Below are positions 1 through 8,788 of a stretch of 64,000 bases of DNA, piece after piece. The position numbers were made by a program, and so were the translations under genes. Origin of the DNA: an uncultured Thermofilaceae archaeon (lineage in GTDB: Archaea > Thermoproteota > Thermoprotei > Thermofilales > Thermofilaceae); the NCBI GenBank assembly GCA_938036345.1, contig CALHPJ010000018.1:62001-126000 (forward strand), given 5' to 3'. Numbering within the stretch: the first letter of the stretch is position 1; every line of letters starts with the position of its first letter. The notes below the pieces were generated by a model. That model was not told where the DNA came from, ran no database searches, and saw nothing but the letters and a program-made list of their open reading frames with translations.

Positions 1-825
1 CTGCCCAAAGCAGGGGTCACCGGGTTTTGGCGTCTCAGGGAGCTTCCCGTCTACTCCACTTTCGATAAGCTCGCGAATTTTAAAGGGCACTTTACCTAGT
101 ATTCCGTAGTGTTCCAACACTGTTCGAGCATCCATAAAAGTGGTAGGATCGGGAACTGTGGGGCCTGAAGCAATTATGTCCAATTTATCTCCTACAACAT
201 CTGAAATCACTAATGAGAGCACTGGGGAGGGGCTTGCAGCAGCCGCTAACCGCCCTCCCTTCAGCAGCGATAGGTGTTTTCTAACAGTGTTAACTTCTGC
301 GATTGTTGCGCCTGACTTTAGAAGTAAGTCGGTTACGGTACTCAGGTCTTCTAGCGAGAGTCCGGGGATTGGGACCTCCATTAGAGCTGAGCCGCCGCCC
401 GAAATGAGCACAAGTAGCGGTTTCCCTTCCTCTTTTGCTTTGCGAGCTAGCTTCAAGGCTAGCATTCCTGCCTTCACACTCCCCTCGTCAGGGTACGGGT
501 GCCCGGCCTCCACCTGCTCTATCCTAGTGAGCTCGGCTATCGGTGCGCCTCGCGGCAGGGCAGCTACACCGCCTCTCACTAGGTCGCCAGCAAGCTGTTC
601 AACAGCTTCAGCCATTCTGCCCGCTGCTTTGCCAAGAGCTACAACGTAGAAGCCCCTTCCAACATCCACTATGCAGTCGTTGTCTGCCATAAGGTTATGT
701 CCAACTAACTTAATTTTTTCTAAAACTAAACGTTTAGGATCGACGGCCCTGATACCTTCTAACAGCAGAGTCATCGCTATTTTACGTGCTAGCTTGTTCC
801 GGTCATTCACTAAGTTTTTATTCAT
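1..825 (-). CDS. Glycerate 2-kinase, MOFRL family (C-terminus outside window)
   Basis: Predicted kinase that phosphorylates glycerate to 2-phosphoglycerate in the cytoplasm, as in archaeal non-phosphorylating or semi-phosphorylating Entner-Doudoroff pathways. Reading the complement from an ATG at 825 gives 275 open residues up to the window edge, so the gene is cut at its 3' side. Visible family motifs are GHPYPDEGS near residues 109-117, the glycine-rich SGGGSAL near 142-148, NTVRKHLS near 179-186 with KGG just after, and SDVVGDKLDIIASGPTVPD near 208-226. Full-length relatives have about 400-450 residues, so the C-terminal MOFRL domain is missing only because of the edge. The neighbour on the other strand is divergent. 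Substrate specificity is family inference. Confidence 0.85.
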   Translation of the reverse strand, partial: MNKNLVNDRNKLARKIAMTLLLEGIRAVDPKRLVLEKIKLVGHNLMADNDCIVDVGRGFYVVALGKAAGRMAEAVEQLAGDLVRGGVAALPRGAPIAELTRIEQVEAGHPYPDEGSVKAGMLALKLARKAKEEGKPLLVLISGGGSALMEVPIPGLSLEDLSTVTDLLLKSGATIAEVNTVRKHLSLLKGGRLAAAASPSPVLSLVISDVVGDKLDIIASGPTVPDPTTFMDARTVLEHYGILGKVPFKIRELIESGVDGKLPETPKPGDPCFGQ

Positions 826-918
826 ACCTCAAATTTTATCCAAAAATATCCTATAAAAACTCCCTCGCCTCGGCTTTTATAGGCGTAACAATTTAAGGAG
901 GTGCAACATTGATAATTC

Positions 919-1563
919 ATGGGCCAGGTAGAATTTCGCGGAGTCAGAATTACTCGCCTGAACCATGCGGCGTTTAAGCTTGAAGGCGATGGAAAGGTAA
1001 TCTACATCGATCCCTTTCAGTTAGCTTCCTCTCCCAAAGACGGGGACATCGTCGTATGCACTCATGACCACTACGATCATTGCAGCATTGAAGACATTCG
1101 GAAAGTCATTAAGCCGAATGGAATTGTCATCGCATCCGTAAACTGCGGATCTAAGCTAAAAGTCCTGAGGAACGAGGTTAAACTGCTGAATCCCCACGAT
1201 CAGCTCAGCATCGACCATATAACAGTGACCGCTGTGCCAGCATACAACGTTGGAAAACGCTACCACCCTAAAGATTACAAAGGTATTGGCGTTATCATCG
1301 AAGTGGCTGGTGTGCGAATTTACCACGCCGGGGATACCGATCTGATTCCTGAGATGGATAACCTTAGCGGTAAAGTTGAGGTAGCCCTAGTACCGGTGAG
1401 TGGGGTATACGTGATGGACGTTGAGGAGGCGATAGAAGCCGTTAAACGGATACGCCCAGCTCTTGCTATACCGATGCACTACGGAGCCATCGTAGGGGAG
1501 CCTCGACACGCTGAGAGATTTCGCCAAGGGTTGCAAGGTATCTGCGACGTCGCAGTTATTTGA
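919..1563 (+). CDS. Metallo-beta-lactamase fold hydrolase, UlaG/UPF0173-like
   Basis: A single-domain metal-dependent hydrolase of 214 residues. The metal motif HxHxDH is seen as HDHYDH at residues 49-54. A further ligand region follows at HAGDTD near 136-141, and a late MHYG histidine near 187. This is the compact UlaG-like/UPF0173 organisation, for which the substrate is usually unknown. A strong AAGGAGGTG lies at about 894-902, some 16 bases before the ATG. That is long spacing, but other in-frame starts are closed by a stop at 910-912. It may hydrolyse a phosphodiester, lactone or phosphate ester; the sequence does not decide. Confidence 0.82.
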   Translation: MGQVEFRGVRITRLNHAAFKLEGDGKVIYIDPFQLASSPKDGDIVVCTHDHYDHCSIEDIRKVIKPNGIVIASVNCGSKLKVLRNEVKLLNPHDQLSIDHITVTAVPAYNVGKRYHPKDYKGIGVIIEVAGVRIYHAGDTDLIPEMDNLSGKVEVALVPVSGVYVMDVEEAIEAVKRIRPALAIPMHYGAIVGEPRHAERFRQGLQGICDVAVI

Positions 1564-1646
1564 GACGACTGCAGCATAATAAATAAAAAACCATGCTGAC
1601 TGTTACGTGAGCTGTGACGAAGGTCTGGAGCGCCGAGCTGTTGGCT

Positions 1647-1820
1647 ATGAGGATAACCAACGTCTCGGATAACCAGCAAACGGTTCGTGTATCTGTTCGA
1701 ATACCCAGCGAACAATACAAAGCGTTAAGAACCCTCGTAGATGAAGGGATCTATCCCTCAGTGTCGGACGCTATTAGGGAGGCAATAGCAAGGCTCGTGA
1801 AAGAATGCTCGGCTCCTTAA
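1647..1820 (+). CDS. Ribbon-helix-helix (CopG/NikR-like) DNA-binding protein
   Basis: Small basic protein of 57 residues from the ATG at 1647; an in-frame GTG at 1614 would add 11 residues. The body contains a beta-strand segment QTVRVSVRIPSEQY followed by two helices with SVSDAIREAIARLVKE, the typical pattern of the ribbon-helix-helix dimer fold. Such proteins bind DNA as dimers and usually act as local regulators, often of their own gene. There is no toxin-like partner next to it: the neighbours are a hydrolase and a PAC2 protein on the opposite strand. Target unknown. Confidence 0.72.
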   Translation: MRITNVSDNQQTVRVSVRIPSEQYKALRTLVDEGIYPSVSDAIREAIARLVKECSAP

Positions 1821-1835
1821 GCACTCAAAGGGGCT

Positions 1836-2576
1836 CTACACATAAAACGGTGGCATCTCTTTTCTGCTTTTCTCGGCTTCCTTAAGCATGGCCGCTATTT
1901 CGGCCTCTCTTGCCTTTATCTCCTCTATCAGTCTATCCAAGTTACTCGTATTTATTTCGAAACGAAAAAGCTTAGCTAGAGCTAGAACCACTCGCTTGGC
2001 TGCGAGCGGATCGGGTTCCACTTGGGCAGTGTAACCCATGAGCACGTAGGCTTTTAGGCCCCGAAGGCTGGCTAGAGTTGGCAGGAGACCGCACGCGCCT
2101 GTTATTAAGCCGCCTGGCGATGGTTTGAAACCGTACTTGGAAAGCTCTTCGCTTATTTCTCTGCTGGCTGTCGCGAAATACACGTCCTCTCCGTTGCCCA
2201 TCGTGGTACCGCACACTCCAACAACCTCTCTTCCATCAATCATCTGAAAGTAGTCAAGCACACGCTCCGCTATTTCGTACTGCATCCAGGTTACTGGTTG
2301 TGTGGGAGCCGTTAAAAATAGAAAATCCCTGTTCCCGGTACTATAATGGTAGAAATCGTAAGTGGGGAGTTTAAGTATTCCCTCTTCATCCACCAGGACC
2401 GCGACATTTTGTTGAAGAAGCAGTCCATCCGAGATTAGCTCAGCTACTTTACGCAGATTCAGTTCACGAATTATGTAATCGACCGCCAGCTTTCCCACCA
2501 GGCCTATACCTGGTAGTCCCTGGATTAGTACGCCATTTCTTAGGGTGACTTTTTCCAGTTCTCTTAGCTTAATCAT
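1836..2576 (-). CDS. PAC2-family proteasome assembly chaperone-like protein with C-terminal HbYX tail
   Basis: Protein of 246 residues of the PAC2 family, archaeal relatives of the eukaryotic proteasome assembly chaperones. The N-terminus has the family hallmark LIQGLPGIGLVGKLA, and the middle contains VVGVCGTTMGNG and GGLITGACGLL. The C-terminal 30 residues form a charged helix (IEEIKAREAEIAAMLKEAEK). The last residues are PPFYV, which match the HbYX (hydrophobic, Tyr, any) tail used by PAN and by the archaeal PAC2 protein PbaB to dock on the 20S proteasome alpha-ring. Role as a proteasome-binding factor is inferred from family plus tail; no proteasome genes lie nearby. Convergent with the preceding small regulator gene. 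Confidence 0.85.
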   Translation of the reverse strand: MIKLRELEKVTLRNGVLIQGLPGIGLVGKLAVDYIIRELNLRKVAELISDGLLLQQNVAVLVDEEGILKLPTYDFYHYSTGNRDFLFLTAPTQPVTWMQYEIAERVLDYFQMIDGREVVGVCGTTMGNGEDVYFATASREISEELSKYGFKPSPGGLITGACGLLPTLASLRGLKAYVLMGYTAQVEPDPLAAKRVVLALAKLFRFEINTSNLDRLIEEIKAREAEIAAMLKEAEKSRKEMPPFYV

Positions 2577-2638
2577 TTCCTCTTACCCAGTGCCATCCAA
2601 GTAATTAATTTTAATGTCTGACGAGCTTTAGCTGTGCG

Positions 2639-4153
2639 ATGAAGACTCCATTAGTTCTAGGCATAGACGCGGGTACCGGTGGCTGCAAGGCGGTCGCGTA
2701 CGATTTTGTGGGTAACCAGGTGTACTCTGCTTATAAAGAGTACAAGGTCATTCATCCCAGGGTTGGATGGGCTGAGCAGGACCCCCTGGATTGGTGGGGC
2801 GCAGCTGTTACAGTTGTGAGGGAAGTGGTGAGCAAAGTAGGAGCGGATAACATTGAAGCGGTGAGCGTTACCTCGCAAAGGGAAGCGTTCGCTCCTCTCG
2901 ACAGGAAAGGCCGAGTAATAGCTAACGCCATCATATGGCTCGATCAAAGAGCAGGCAGGCAGGAGAAATGGATCAAAGAAAAAGTGGGAATTCAGCGCGT
3001 ACTCGAGATTACTGGGCTGCCTGTCGACCAGATGTTCTCTGCTGTGAAGCTCCTTTGGTTTAAGGAGGAAATGCCGCAAAAGTACAGTGAAATAAGTACC
3101 CTTCTTTTCTCTAAGGATTTTATAATTTACATGCTTGCCGGAGTCGTGGCTACGGATTACAGCATGGCTTCGCGCACAATGCTTCTCGACATCCGCCGGC
3201 TTGAGTGGTCAACGGAGCTCTGCGAAGTACTGGGTATACCAATGGATATTCTTCCCCCGCTTAAAAGCTCGTGGGAGGTTGTTGGAGAAGTTACCGCTGA
3301 AGCTGCGGAGCTCACCGGTTTACGGAAGGGGACGCCTGTCGTTACGGGTGGCGGCGATCGCCCTTGCGAAGCTCTCGGCTCTGGCACAGTTGGCGAGGGG
3401 GAGGTTAACATAGGTACAGGGACGGGTACTTGCTTTGAAGCCCCTGTTTCTCAACCAAAGCCGGACGCGAAGGCTAGGGTCGATTTATGCGTTCACGTTG
3501 TGCCCAAAACTTGGGAGTATGAGGTCGTCATACCCGCAACTGGTGAGTCGCTGAGGTGGTTCAGGGACCAGTTAGGATCGTGGGAAGTTGAGGAAGCTAA
3601 GAAAAGAGGCGTTTCAGCGTACAGTTTGATGCTCGAGGAGGCGTTTACCGTTTCCCCTGGAGCTGACGGCGTGCTATACTACCCATACCTCTGGGGGGCA
3701 AAAGTACCCTACTTCAACCCTAATGCTAAAGGCGTGTTCATCGGTTTTACGCACGCGCATACTAGAGCCCATTTGATCCGAGCTACGCTAGAGGGTGTAG
3801 CCTATCATTACGCTGACGCTGTAGCGATTCTTCAAGAGCTGGGGATTAAAGTTAGGCGCATCACTATGACTGGCGGAGAAGTTCGAGGGAAGCTGTGGAA
3901 CGAGATTAAGGCAGCAGTATTAGGTTCAAGAGTACTAATCCCGAAAGTTACCGACGCTGCAAGTTTGGGCGCGGCAATACTGGCAGCGGTTGGTGCTGGC
4001 TGTTTTAACTCTTTTGAACAGGCAGTCAACTCGATGGTTCACATAGCCGAAGAATACATGCCCGATCCGGTGTTGAGTAGTAAGTATGCCGAACTACGCC
4101 AGCTGTACAAGGAAGTGTACCGACGCTTAGAAAGCTCTTTCGAGGTTCTCTGA
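2639..4153 (+). CDS. FGGY-family carbohydrate kinase
   Basis: ATP-dependent sugar or polyol kinase of 504 residues, the normal length for FGGY enzymes. The N-terminal ATPase motif is LGIDAGTGGCKAVAYD (residues 6-21). The sugar-contact segment VTSQREAFAPLD is near 80, IIWLDQRAGRQ near 98-108, and the second ATP-binding half contains GTGTGTCFEAP near 260. The C-terminal signature MTGGEVRGKLWNEIKAAVLG lies near 413-432. The closest named families are xylulokinase and glycerol/erythritol kinase, and I cannot separate them by eye. The gene stands alone, divergent from the PAC2 gene (62-base spacer) and followed by tRNA-Gln. Cytoplasmic. Confidence 0.85.
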   Translation: MKTPLVLGIDAGTGGCKAVAYDFVGNQVYSAYKEYKVIHPRVGWAEQDPLDWWGAAVTVVREVVSKVGADNIEAVSVTSQREAFAPLDRKGRVIANAIIWLDQRAGRQEKWIKEKVGIQRVLEITGLPVDQMFSAVKLLWFKEEMPQKYSEISTLLFSKDFIIYMLAGVVATDYSMASRTMLLDIRRLEWSTELCEVLGIPMDILPPLKSSWEVVGEVTAEAAELTGLRKGTPVVTGGGDRPCEALGSGTVGEGEVNIGTGTGTCFEAPVSQPKPDAKARVDLCVHVVPKTWEYEVVIPATGESLRWFRDQLGSWEVEEAKKRGVSAYSLMLEEAFTVSPGADGVLYYPYLWGAKVPYFNPNAKGVFIGFTHAHTRAHLIRATLEGVAYHYADAVAILQELGIKVRRITMTGGEVRGKLWNEIKAAVLGSRVLIPKVTDAASLGAAILAAVGAGCFNSFEQAVNSMVHIAEEYMPDPVLSSKYAELRQLYKEVYRRLESSFEVL

Positions 4154-4205
4154 GATCCCCTTCTCTATGCATAAGGTTTTTAGGTTTTCCCCAGCGAAAG
4201 TGTTG

Positions 4206-4310
4206 AGCCCGGTGGTGTAGCGGTAAGCATGCGGGGCTTTGATTTCGAACCGATTTGGTTCGAAAGGGTACGCCCCCGAGACCGGGGTTCGAATCCCCGC
4301 CGGGCTACCA
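4206..4310 (+). tRNA. tRNA-Gln(UUG) with 30-base intron
   Basis: Acceptor arms AGCCCGG and CCGGGCT pair perfectly, with discriminator A at 4307 and an encoded CCA at 4308-4310. The D stem (4215-4218 with 4227-4230) and the T arm (4283-4299, loop TTCGAAT) are regular. The anticodon stem is CGGGG at 4232-4236 with CCCCG at 4274-4278. The loop reads C-T-TTG-A, then an intron at the canonical 37/38 site (4243-4272). The intron is mostly a perfect 9-bp hairpin, TTTCGAACC and GGTTCGAAA around a 5-base loop (4243-4265). Among the window's tRNAs, it is the only one with CCA encoded. Confidence 0.92.
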
Positions 4311-4390
4311 TCCGTTGTTGTAACGAATCTCTGCTTGGGGTGATTTGAGTAGAGGAAACTTTACATTGGTGCGGGAAGTGATTTCGTGGT

Positions 4391-5455
4391 ATGTCTAAAG
4401 TCGGTTTAAGGGAGGCTCAATGGTATGAGACGCTGGGTGGAGGAAGGGTCAGATGCAAACTTTGTCCCTGGCTTTGCGTGCTCGAGCCTGGGCGTACCGG
4501 ACTCTGCGGCGTAAGAAGAAATATTGATGGAAAACTTGTCACCTTAGTGTACGGGCTCGTTTCCTCGATAGCGATTGACCCAATTGAGAAGAAACCCCTG
4601 TATAACTTCTATCCGGGAGCACCGATACTGAGCATAAGCACAGTAGGCTGCAACTTTAAGTGTCCGTGGTGCCAGAATTGGCACATTTCGCAATCGCAGC
4701 CCGGTAGAACTGCCCTAGACTACTTGGAACCCGAGAAAGTTGTTGAGATAATGAAGGGATATGAAGTACCGTTCCTGGCTTTCACCTACAATGAGCCCTC
4801 CATATGGTACGAATATGTCCTTGACGTTGCCAAGTTAGTGAAAAGGGAAAGGGGTTTCAACGTGCTTGTAACCAATGCTCACATCAATACTGAGCCGCTA
4901 GAGGAACTGGTTAAATACATTGATGCGGCGAATGTGGATATAAAATCATTCAATAGCGAAACTTATCTTAAAATTATCAGAGGTAAACTGGATGCAGTTC
5001 TCATAGCCACCAGCTTAATGAAAGAAAAAGGAATTCATGTAGAAACAACTTACTTAGTGGTACCGAATGTTAACGATAGGATTGATGAGTTTACTCGAAT
5101 GGTTAAATGGCATTTAGATGCGCTAGGACCCGATACACCGCTCCATATTTCGCGTTTCTACCCAGCATACAAATTTGCTGACAGACTACCTACGCCGGTT
5201 GAGACGCTAACACGCTTTTGGGAAAGTGCTAGAAATGAGGGATTACGCTACGTATACGTAGGCAACGTACCAGGTCACAGCGGCGAATACACGTACTGCC
5301 CGAGTTGCGGTAAACCAGTTATCAAAAGAATTGGATACGAGATAGTCGAATGGAATTTGACGACGGGGGATAACAGATGCAGGTTCTGTGGGGCTAAAGT
5401 GGCTATAGCAGGCTATAGGTGGGTAAGTCGACGGGGCACACTTTACTACCTCTAA
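4391..5455 (+). CDS. amrS: AmmeMemoRadiSam-system radical SAM enzyme (AmrS)
   Basis: Radical SAM protein of 354 residues. The iron-sulfur motif CNFKCPWC (Cys87, Cys91, Cys94) is followed by QNWHIS, the diagnostic string of the AmrS group, related to but distinct from pyruvate formate-lyase activase. An N-terminal four-cysteine segment (Cys22, 25, 29, 39) precedes it, and a C-terminal zinc ribbon CPSCG (about 298) with CRFCG (about 325) ends the protein. Family members occur with AMMECR1 and Memo proteins in a widespread but poorly understood system; neither partner is in this window. The stop codon region overlaps the convergent dCTP deaminase gene by four bases. Function beyond SAM radical chemistry is unknown. 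Confidence 0.88.
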   Translation: MSKVGLREAQWYETLGGGRVRCKLCPWLCVLEPGRTGLCGVRRNIDGKLVTLVYGLVSSIAIDPIEKKPLYNFYPGAPILSISTVGCNFKCPWCQNWHISQSQPGRTALDYLEPEKVVEIMKGYEVPFLAFTYNEPSIWYEYVLDVAKLVKRERGFNVLVTNAHINTEPLEELVKYIDAANVDIKSFNSETYLKIIRGKLDAVLIATSLMKEKGIHVETTYLVVPNVNDRIDEFTRMVKWHLDALGPDTPLHISRFYPAYKFADRLPTPVETLTRFWESARNEGLRYVYVGNVPGHSGEYTYCPSCGKPVIKRIGYEIVEWNLTTGDNRCRFCGAKVAIAGYRWVSRRGTLYYL

Positions 5456-5970
5456 CGGGGGAGCGTGACTCCCCTCTGGCCCTGATACCTGCCACGGTAC
5501 GGCACGGGTTCCCCCTCTACTCTATAGAAAACTATATGCGCGAACCTCATCCCTCTTTTCAAAATTACTGGAAAGGCTCCTCCATGAATCTCCAACGTTA
5601 TTTGCCCTTCAAACCCGCTATCTATAACTGTGGGAGGTATGCTGAGCCCCAGTCTAGCAAAGGTGCTCCTCAACTCTACAAGGCCGGCGATGTTGCAGGG
5701 CATCTTAACGTATTCCAGGGTCGAGACTAAGATTTTCATGTAGGGTTGGAGTACGAAACTCGAATTCAGCTTCAAGATTTTGTAGTACTCTTTCAGATCA
5801 GCGTCTGCCAGCTTATCAGGGTCTATTGGGAAAGGGTTGTTCAGTAGAACCGCTGCTTCGTCGCCTATCCTGAGATCAACTCCATTTTCTCTGACAAGCT
5901 CGGCACTAAAGGGCTCTATCCGCAGATTCCCACTATCTATCAGCTTCTTTATTTCTTCGCCCGAGAGCAT
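5452..5970 (-). CDS. dcd: dCTP deaminase
   Basis: Cytoplasmic enzyme of pyrimidine metabolism that deaminates dCTP to dUTP (or to dUMP in bifunctional relatives). The 172-residue protein carries the trimeric dUTPase-fold core: GLVELRSTFARLGLSIPPTVID around residues 98-119, then GFEGQITLEIHG. The catalytic glutamate belongs to the segment following VIDSGFEG in this family. The early motif ENGVDLRIGDEAAVL and the hydrophobic FVLQPYMKILVSTLE also match Dcd. Start ATG at 5970. Overlaps the 3' end of the radical SAM gene tail to tail. Whether it also hydrolyses dUTP cannot be told from the sequence. Confidence 0.9.
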   Translation of the reverse strand: MLSGEEIKKLIDSGNLRIEPFSAELVRENGVDLRIGDEAAVLLNNPFPIDPDKLADADLKEYYKILKLNSSFVLQPYMKILVSTLEYVKMPCNIAGLVELRSTFARLGLSIPPTVIDSGFEGQITLEIHGGAFPVILKRGMRFAHIVFYRVEGEPVPYRGRYQGQRGVTLPR

Positions 5971-6018
5971 AGGACTTTGGCTTAGGTCGAGTTAAAGCCA
6001 TATCGCTTAAGCATGTCC

Positions 6019-6885
6019 TCAGAAGCTTGCCGGCCTTCGGATGAATATTGCGCCTTCTCCCACACCCACACCCACCGTACTAGCCACTGGCAGGCATTTA
6101 GCCCTTAAAACGTGTAGAACTGGCTTGCCGATCCTCCACTCTTCAAAGGATTCAAACGCGGCCATCCCTTTAGCGATAATTAAGTCGCAGCTCTTTAAGG
6201 CTTTCAAAGCCTCGTCTGAGATCTCCCCTGGTAGTGGACCGGCAGAATCTGTACCGGTTCCTATGACGTCAGCGTAATCGGCGAAGCCTAGCGCAACCGC
6301 CTCTTCAACAGTCACGTCGTTCTGATAGGGCAGGCTTTTCGCTAGAACCGTGACCTTTACACCAATACCGGTAATTAGCTTAACTATCTCTAGGTCGATA
6401 AGCCCTTCACCAGAATTATCCAGGATATAGGTGATGTGTTTCGAATCGGTAACCAGCTCGTATGCTTCTCTGCTCTCGTCCAAACCAATTTTTACGTCAA
6501 ATGATATCTTCAACGCTTCATAGCCTGGAACACCGGGATCTAATGAATTAGCAATTATCGATGCTATTAGCAAATTTTTGAAAAGACTGTACCCTTTAAG
6601 TGAAGCTATTTGATCTTTAAGCTTAGAGATAAGCACGTTCTTAACTATTTCATTACTATCTTTTTTAAATGTAAAATATGGATCTTTATTATGTGTTAAA
6701 AACTTTACTAACCGAAATGTTTCATTGGCTAACCTAATGGTAGAAGAGTGGGGGTTTGCTTTCTCAAGCAGTGTATGAAGCCTTGTTAAAGCCTCGATTT
6801 TTTCTTCTGGATCCAGTTCAGAATTCAGTATCTCCTTTGCCCTTGCCGCGTATATGCACGGAACGCAGATAGGCCATATACGCAT
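6019..6885 (-). CDS. DUF89 (ARMT1-like) damage-control phosphatase family protein
   Basis: Protein of 288 residues of the DUF89 family, metal-dependent phosphatases proposed to remove damaged or overflow phosphometabolites. The N-terminus has the family cysteine pair in IWPICVPCIYAARAKEIL. The metal and substrate site is visible as LDNSGEGLIDLEIVKLI near residues 155-171, VTVLAKSLPYQNDVTVEEA near 177-195, and VIGTGTDSAGPLPGEIS near 207-223. The C-terminal DLIIAKGMAAFESF supplies the second conserved lysine region. It lies 48 bases after the dcd start on the same strand, so the two may be co-transcribed. Substrate unknown. Confidence 0.85.
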   Translation of the reverse strand: MRIWPICVPCIYAARAKEILNSELDPEEKIEALTRLHTLLEKANPHSSTIRLANETFRLVKFLTHNKDPYFTFKKDSNEIVKNVLISKLKDQIASLKGYSLFKNLLIASIIANSLDPGVPGYEALKISFDVKIGLDESREAYELVTDSKHITYILDNSGEGLIDLEIVKLITGIGVKVTVLAKSLPYQNDVTVEEAVALGFADYADVIGTGTDSAGPLPGEISDEALKALKSCDLIIAKGMAAFESFEEWRIGKPVLHVLRAKCLPVASTVGVGVGEGAIFIRRPASF

Positions 6886-7032
6886 TGCTGCAGGGGCAGC
6901 GGAAGTCGTTTAAGCTTTACTTTGCCGTTTTCAGTTAAGCTGTACTGGGACCCTTTACCTGGATGCGATTAGACGTAAATAAATGTCAGACTGGAGGTTT
7001 TCATCGATTCGGAGCCGAAGAAAAACGGGTGA

Positions 7033-7144
7033 CGGGCCGGCCGGGATTCGAACCCGGGTCCTCTGGGTTTCTTCCATCTAGTTAAAAGCTTCGACCGCGG
7101 CGTTTGCCGCGCCCATCGCTCTGTCCAGGCTGAGCTACCGGCCC
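7033..7144 (-). tRNA. tRNA-Lys(UUU) interrupted by two introns
   Basis: The complement gives acceptor GGGCCGG paired with CCGGCCC and discriminator G (7033), as in archaeal tRNA-Lys. The D arm is GCTC with GAGC, and the T arm CCGGG-TTCGAAT-CCCGG. The only anticodon loop with U33 is CTTTTAA at 7088-7082, and it is separated from both halves of the anticodon stem (ATGGG at 7116-7112, CCCAG at 7067-7063). The simplest reading is a 23-base intron between positions 31 and 32 (7111-7089, with the hairpin CGCGGC-AAAC-GCCGCG) and a 14-base intron at 37/38 (7082-7069). Position 27-43 is an A-G mismatch. CCA is not encoded. Exact intron ends are tentative. Confidence 0.7.
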
Positions 7145-7186
7145 TATTGCTCGTATTCGGAGGGTTTTTAATCTTTATTCGTTTAG

Positions 7187-8788
7187 CTACCGGGTTAGGA
7201 ACCTTATCGCGAACAGAGCTGCCGTTGCGTACAATAGCAGGAGCGTGGATGTAAAGAGGGCAGCAGGTATGGCTAGAGCCTCGGCCATGTTGACTACTAA
7301 GACTGTTAGCATTTCATCTCTACCCATCACCATCATGGTAGCGCCGGTTTCTCCTAGGGATCCGAGAAATGCTAAAACTGAGCCAGCCACTATGCCTTTT
7401 TTCAGCACAGGTAGAGCGATCGTCTCTAAGCTGTCATAGGGCGTGGCACCCAAGGTTCTAGCCACGTCCTCTAGAGTATCCACGTCTACAGACTCGTAAG
7501 TAGCCATTAGGGTCTCAAAAACAACAGGGGTTGTAAAAGAGATATGGGTTAAAATGGTCAGCCAGATACCGGGTTCCACCAGGTTTAAGCCGGTTCTAGA
7601 GTATAAGAGGAGCGAGGAGAGCCCTTGGGCACTCGTTGGAACTATAAGGGGTATACGTATGATCTCCCTGATAATTGAAGCTATTCTGGTGCGTCTTATA
7701 GCCGCGAAGAGAGGTATCGAAATATGGACCGCGGCTAATGTGGCAAGCGAAGCTACGAGGAAGGAGTTAGCTGCGGCTCTGAGTATTCTAGCCCAATACC
7801 CCGAGGGGCCAAAAACTTGGTAAAGTACGCCCCCCCTCAATTCTACCTGTGTAGGGGTCTCGCTCCCAATACTCAACCAGAACTTTCACTATGGCAGCTA
7901 TAGGAGTCAAGGTTAACAAGACTAAGGTTACCAGCAAAACTGACTTAACTGCGTAGGCTAAGCTTCTCCTGCCAGCAAGATTGCTCTCCAACCTCAGTAG
8001 TGCCATTTCTACTCTACTCGGTTTGCACTCCCTTCCTACTGCAACTCTTTTTGATAGTGATTCAGCGGGCAGAACCAATGCGAGCGTTGACACTACAAGG
8101 AGACTAGCTAGCAGGCTAGCTAAACCGAGCTTCATAGCTCCCACAAGCCTAACGATGGCAACGCTTGCGGTGACATTGACGCCAGCCACTATAATCGTAG
8201 CGCCAGTCTCGCCGAGTGAGCGAGTTAGCACCAGCACTGAGCTTGAGATAATGCTCGGTGAGATTATGGGTTTAAGGTAATTTTTCTAAATGTAGTAAGC
8301 ACTGAAGCTCCTAGCGACCTCGAGACTAGCTCGTACGTTTCTCCCAGCGTCTCAATCGTAGCAGTGAGCGGCCGCACGATGTAAGGAAGAGTTAACGCTG
8401 TATGGGTCAGAAGAAGCAAGGTAGGTACTTGAAGGAAGGGTAAAACCGCATTGTGAAATATAGGGCCCCTATTTAAACCCAAAAGGGATGCTAACCCTGA
8501 GGGGTTGCTCCACGCCATTAAAATAGCGAAACCGTATGCAGAGGTTGGTACCACAAGCGGTAGTACGGCTAAATCCTCTAGAAAGCGTCTGGCTGTGATT
8601 TTTCTCCTGGCTAGAAAATAACTGAGGGGGAGCCCGATCAACAAATCTGCAATTAAAGTTGCGACCGCTAGCCCAAGGGATAGCTCTACAGATCGGGTTA
8701 GAAATCGCCAGTAGCCCGCTCCTATAATACACTGGTTGAATGCCTCTTCCACTACTTCCCGCAAATCCAGCAGTACGTAGATCATCAT
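7187..8788 (-). pseudogene. Fused ABC transporter permease (two BPD-type domains), frameshifted twice
   Basis: Reads from an ATG at 8788 to a stop at 7187 in three frame segments. Segment one (8788-8264) has several membrane helices and ends at a TAA. Its expected continuation ISPSIISSSVLVLTRSLGETGAT starts in another frame at about 8264. Segment two runs to about 7845, where a run of seven G (complement strand) shifts the frame. Segment three (to 7187) carries the second permease domain with IRIPLIVPTSAQGL and FLGSLGETGATMMVMG. The two EAA-type loops with GETGA show a fused two-domain permease of the iron/thiamine/oxyanion type. With repair it would be about 530 residues. Last gene of a decayed operon. 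Confidence 0.85.

Noticed and set aside
140-856. Two open frames on the + strand at the left edge
   Set aside because: They are antisense shadows of the glycerate kinase gene, which is readable from 825 leftward with all family motifs.
8250-8275. Programmed frameshifting in the permease gene
   Set aside because: The bases around the break do not form a recognised slippery heptamer, and the same operon has stop codons and other breaks, so decay explains it better.
7981-8280. A + strand frame over the permease region
   Set aside because: Antisense to membrane-helix coding; the minus strand shows GETGA permease loops in all three frame segments.
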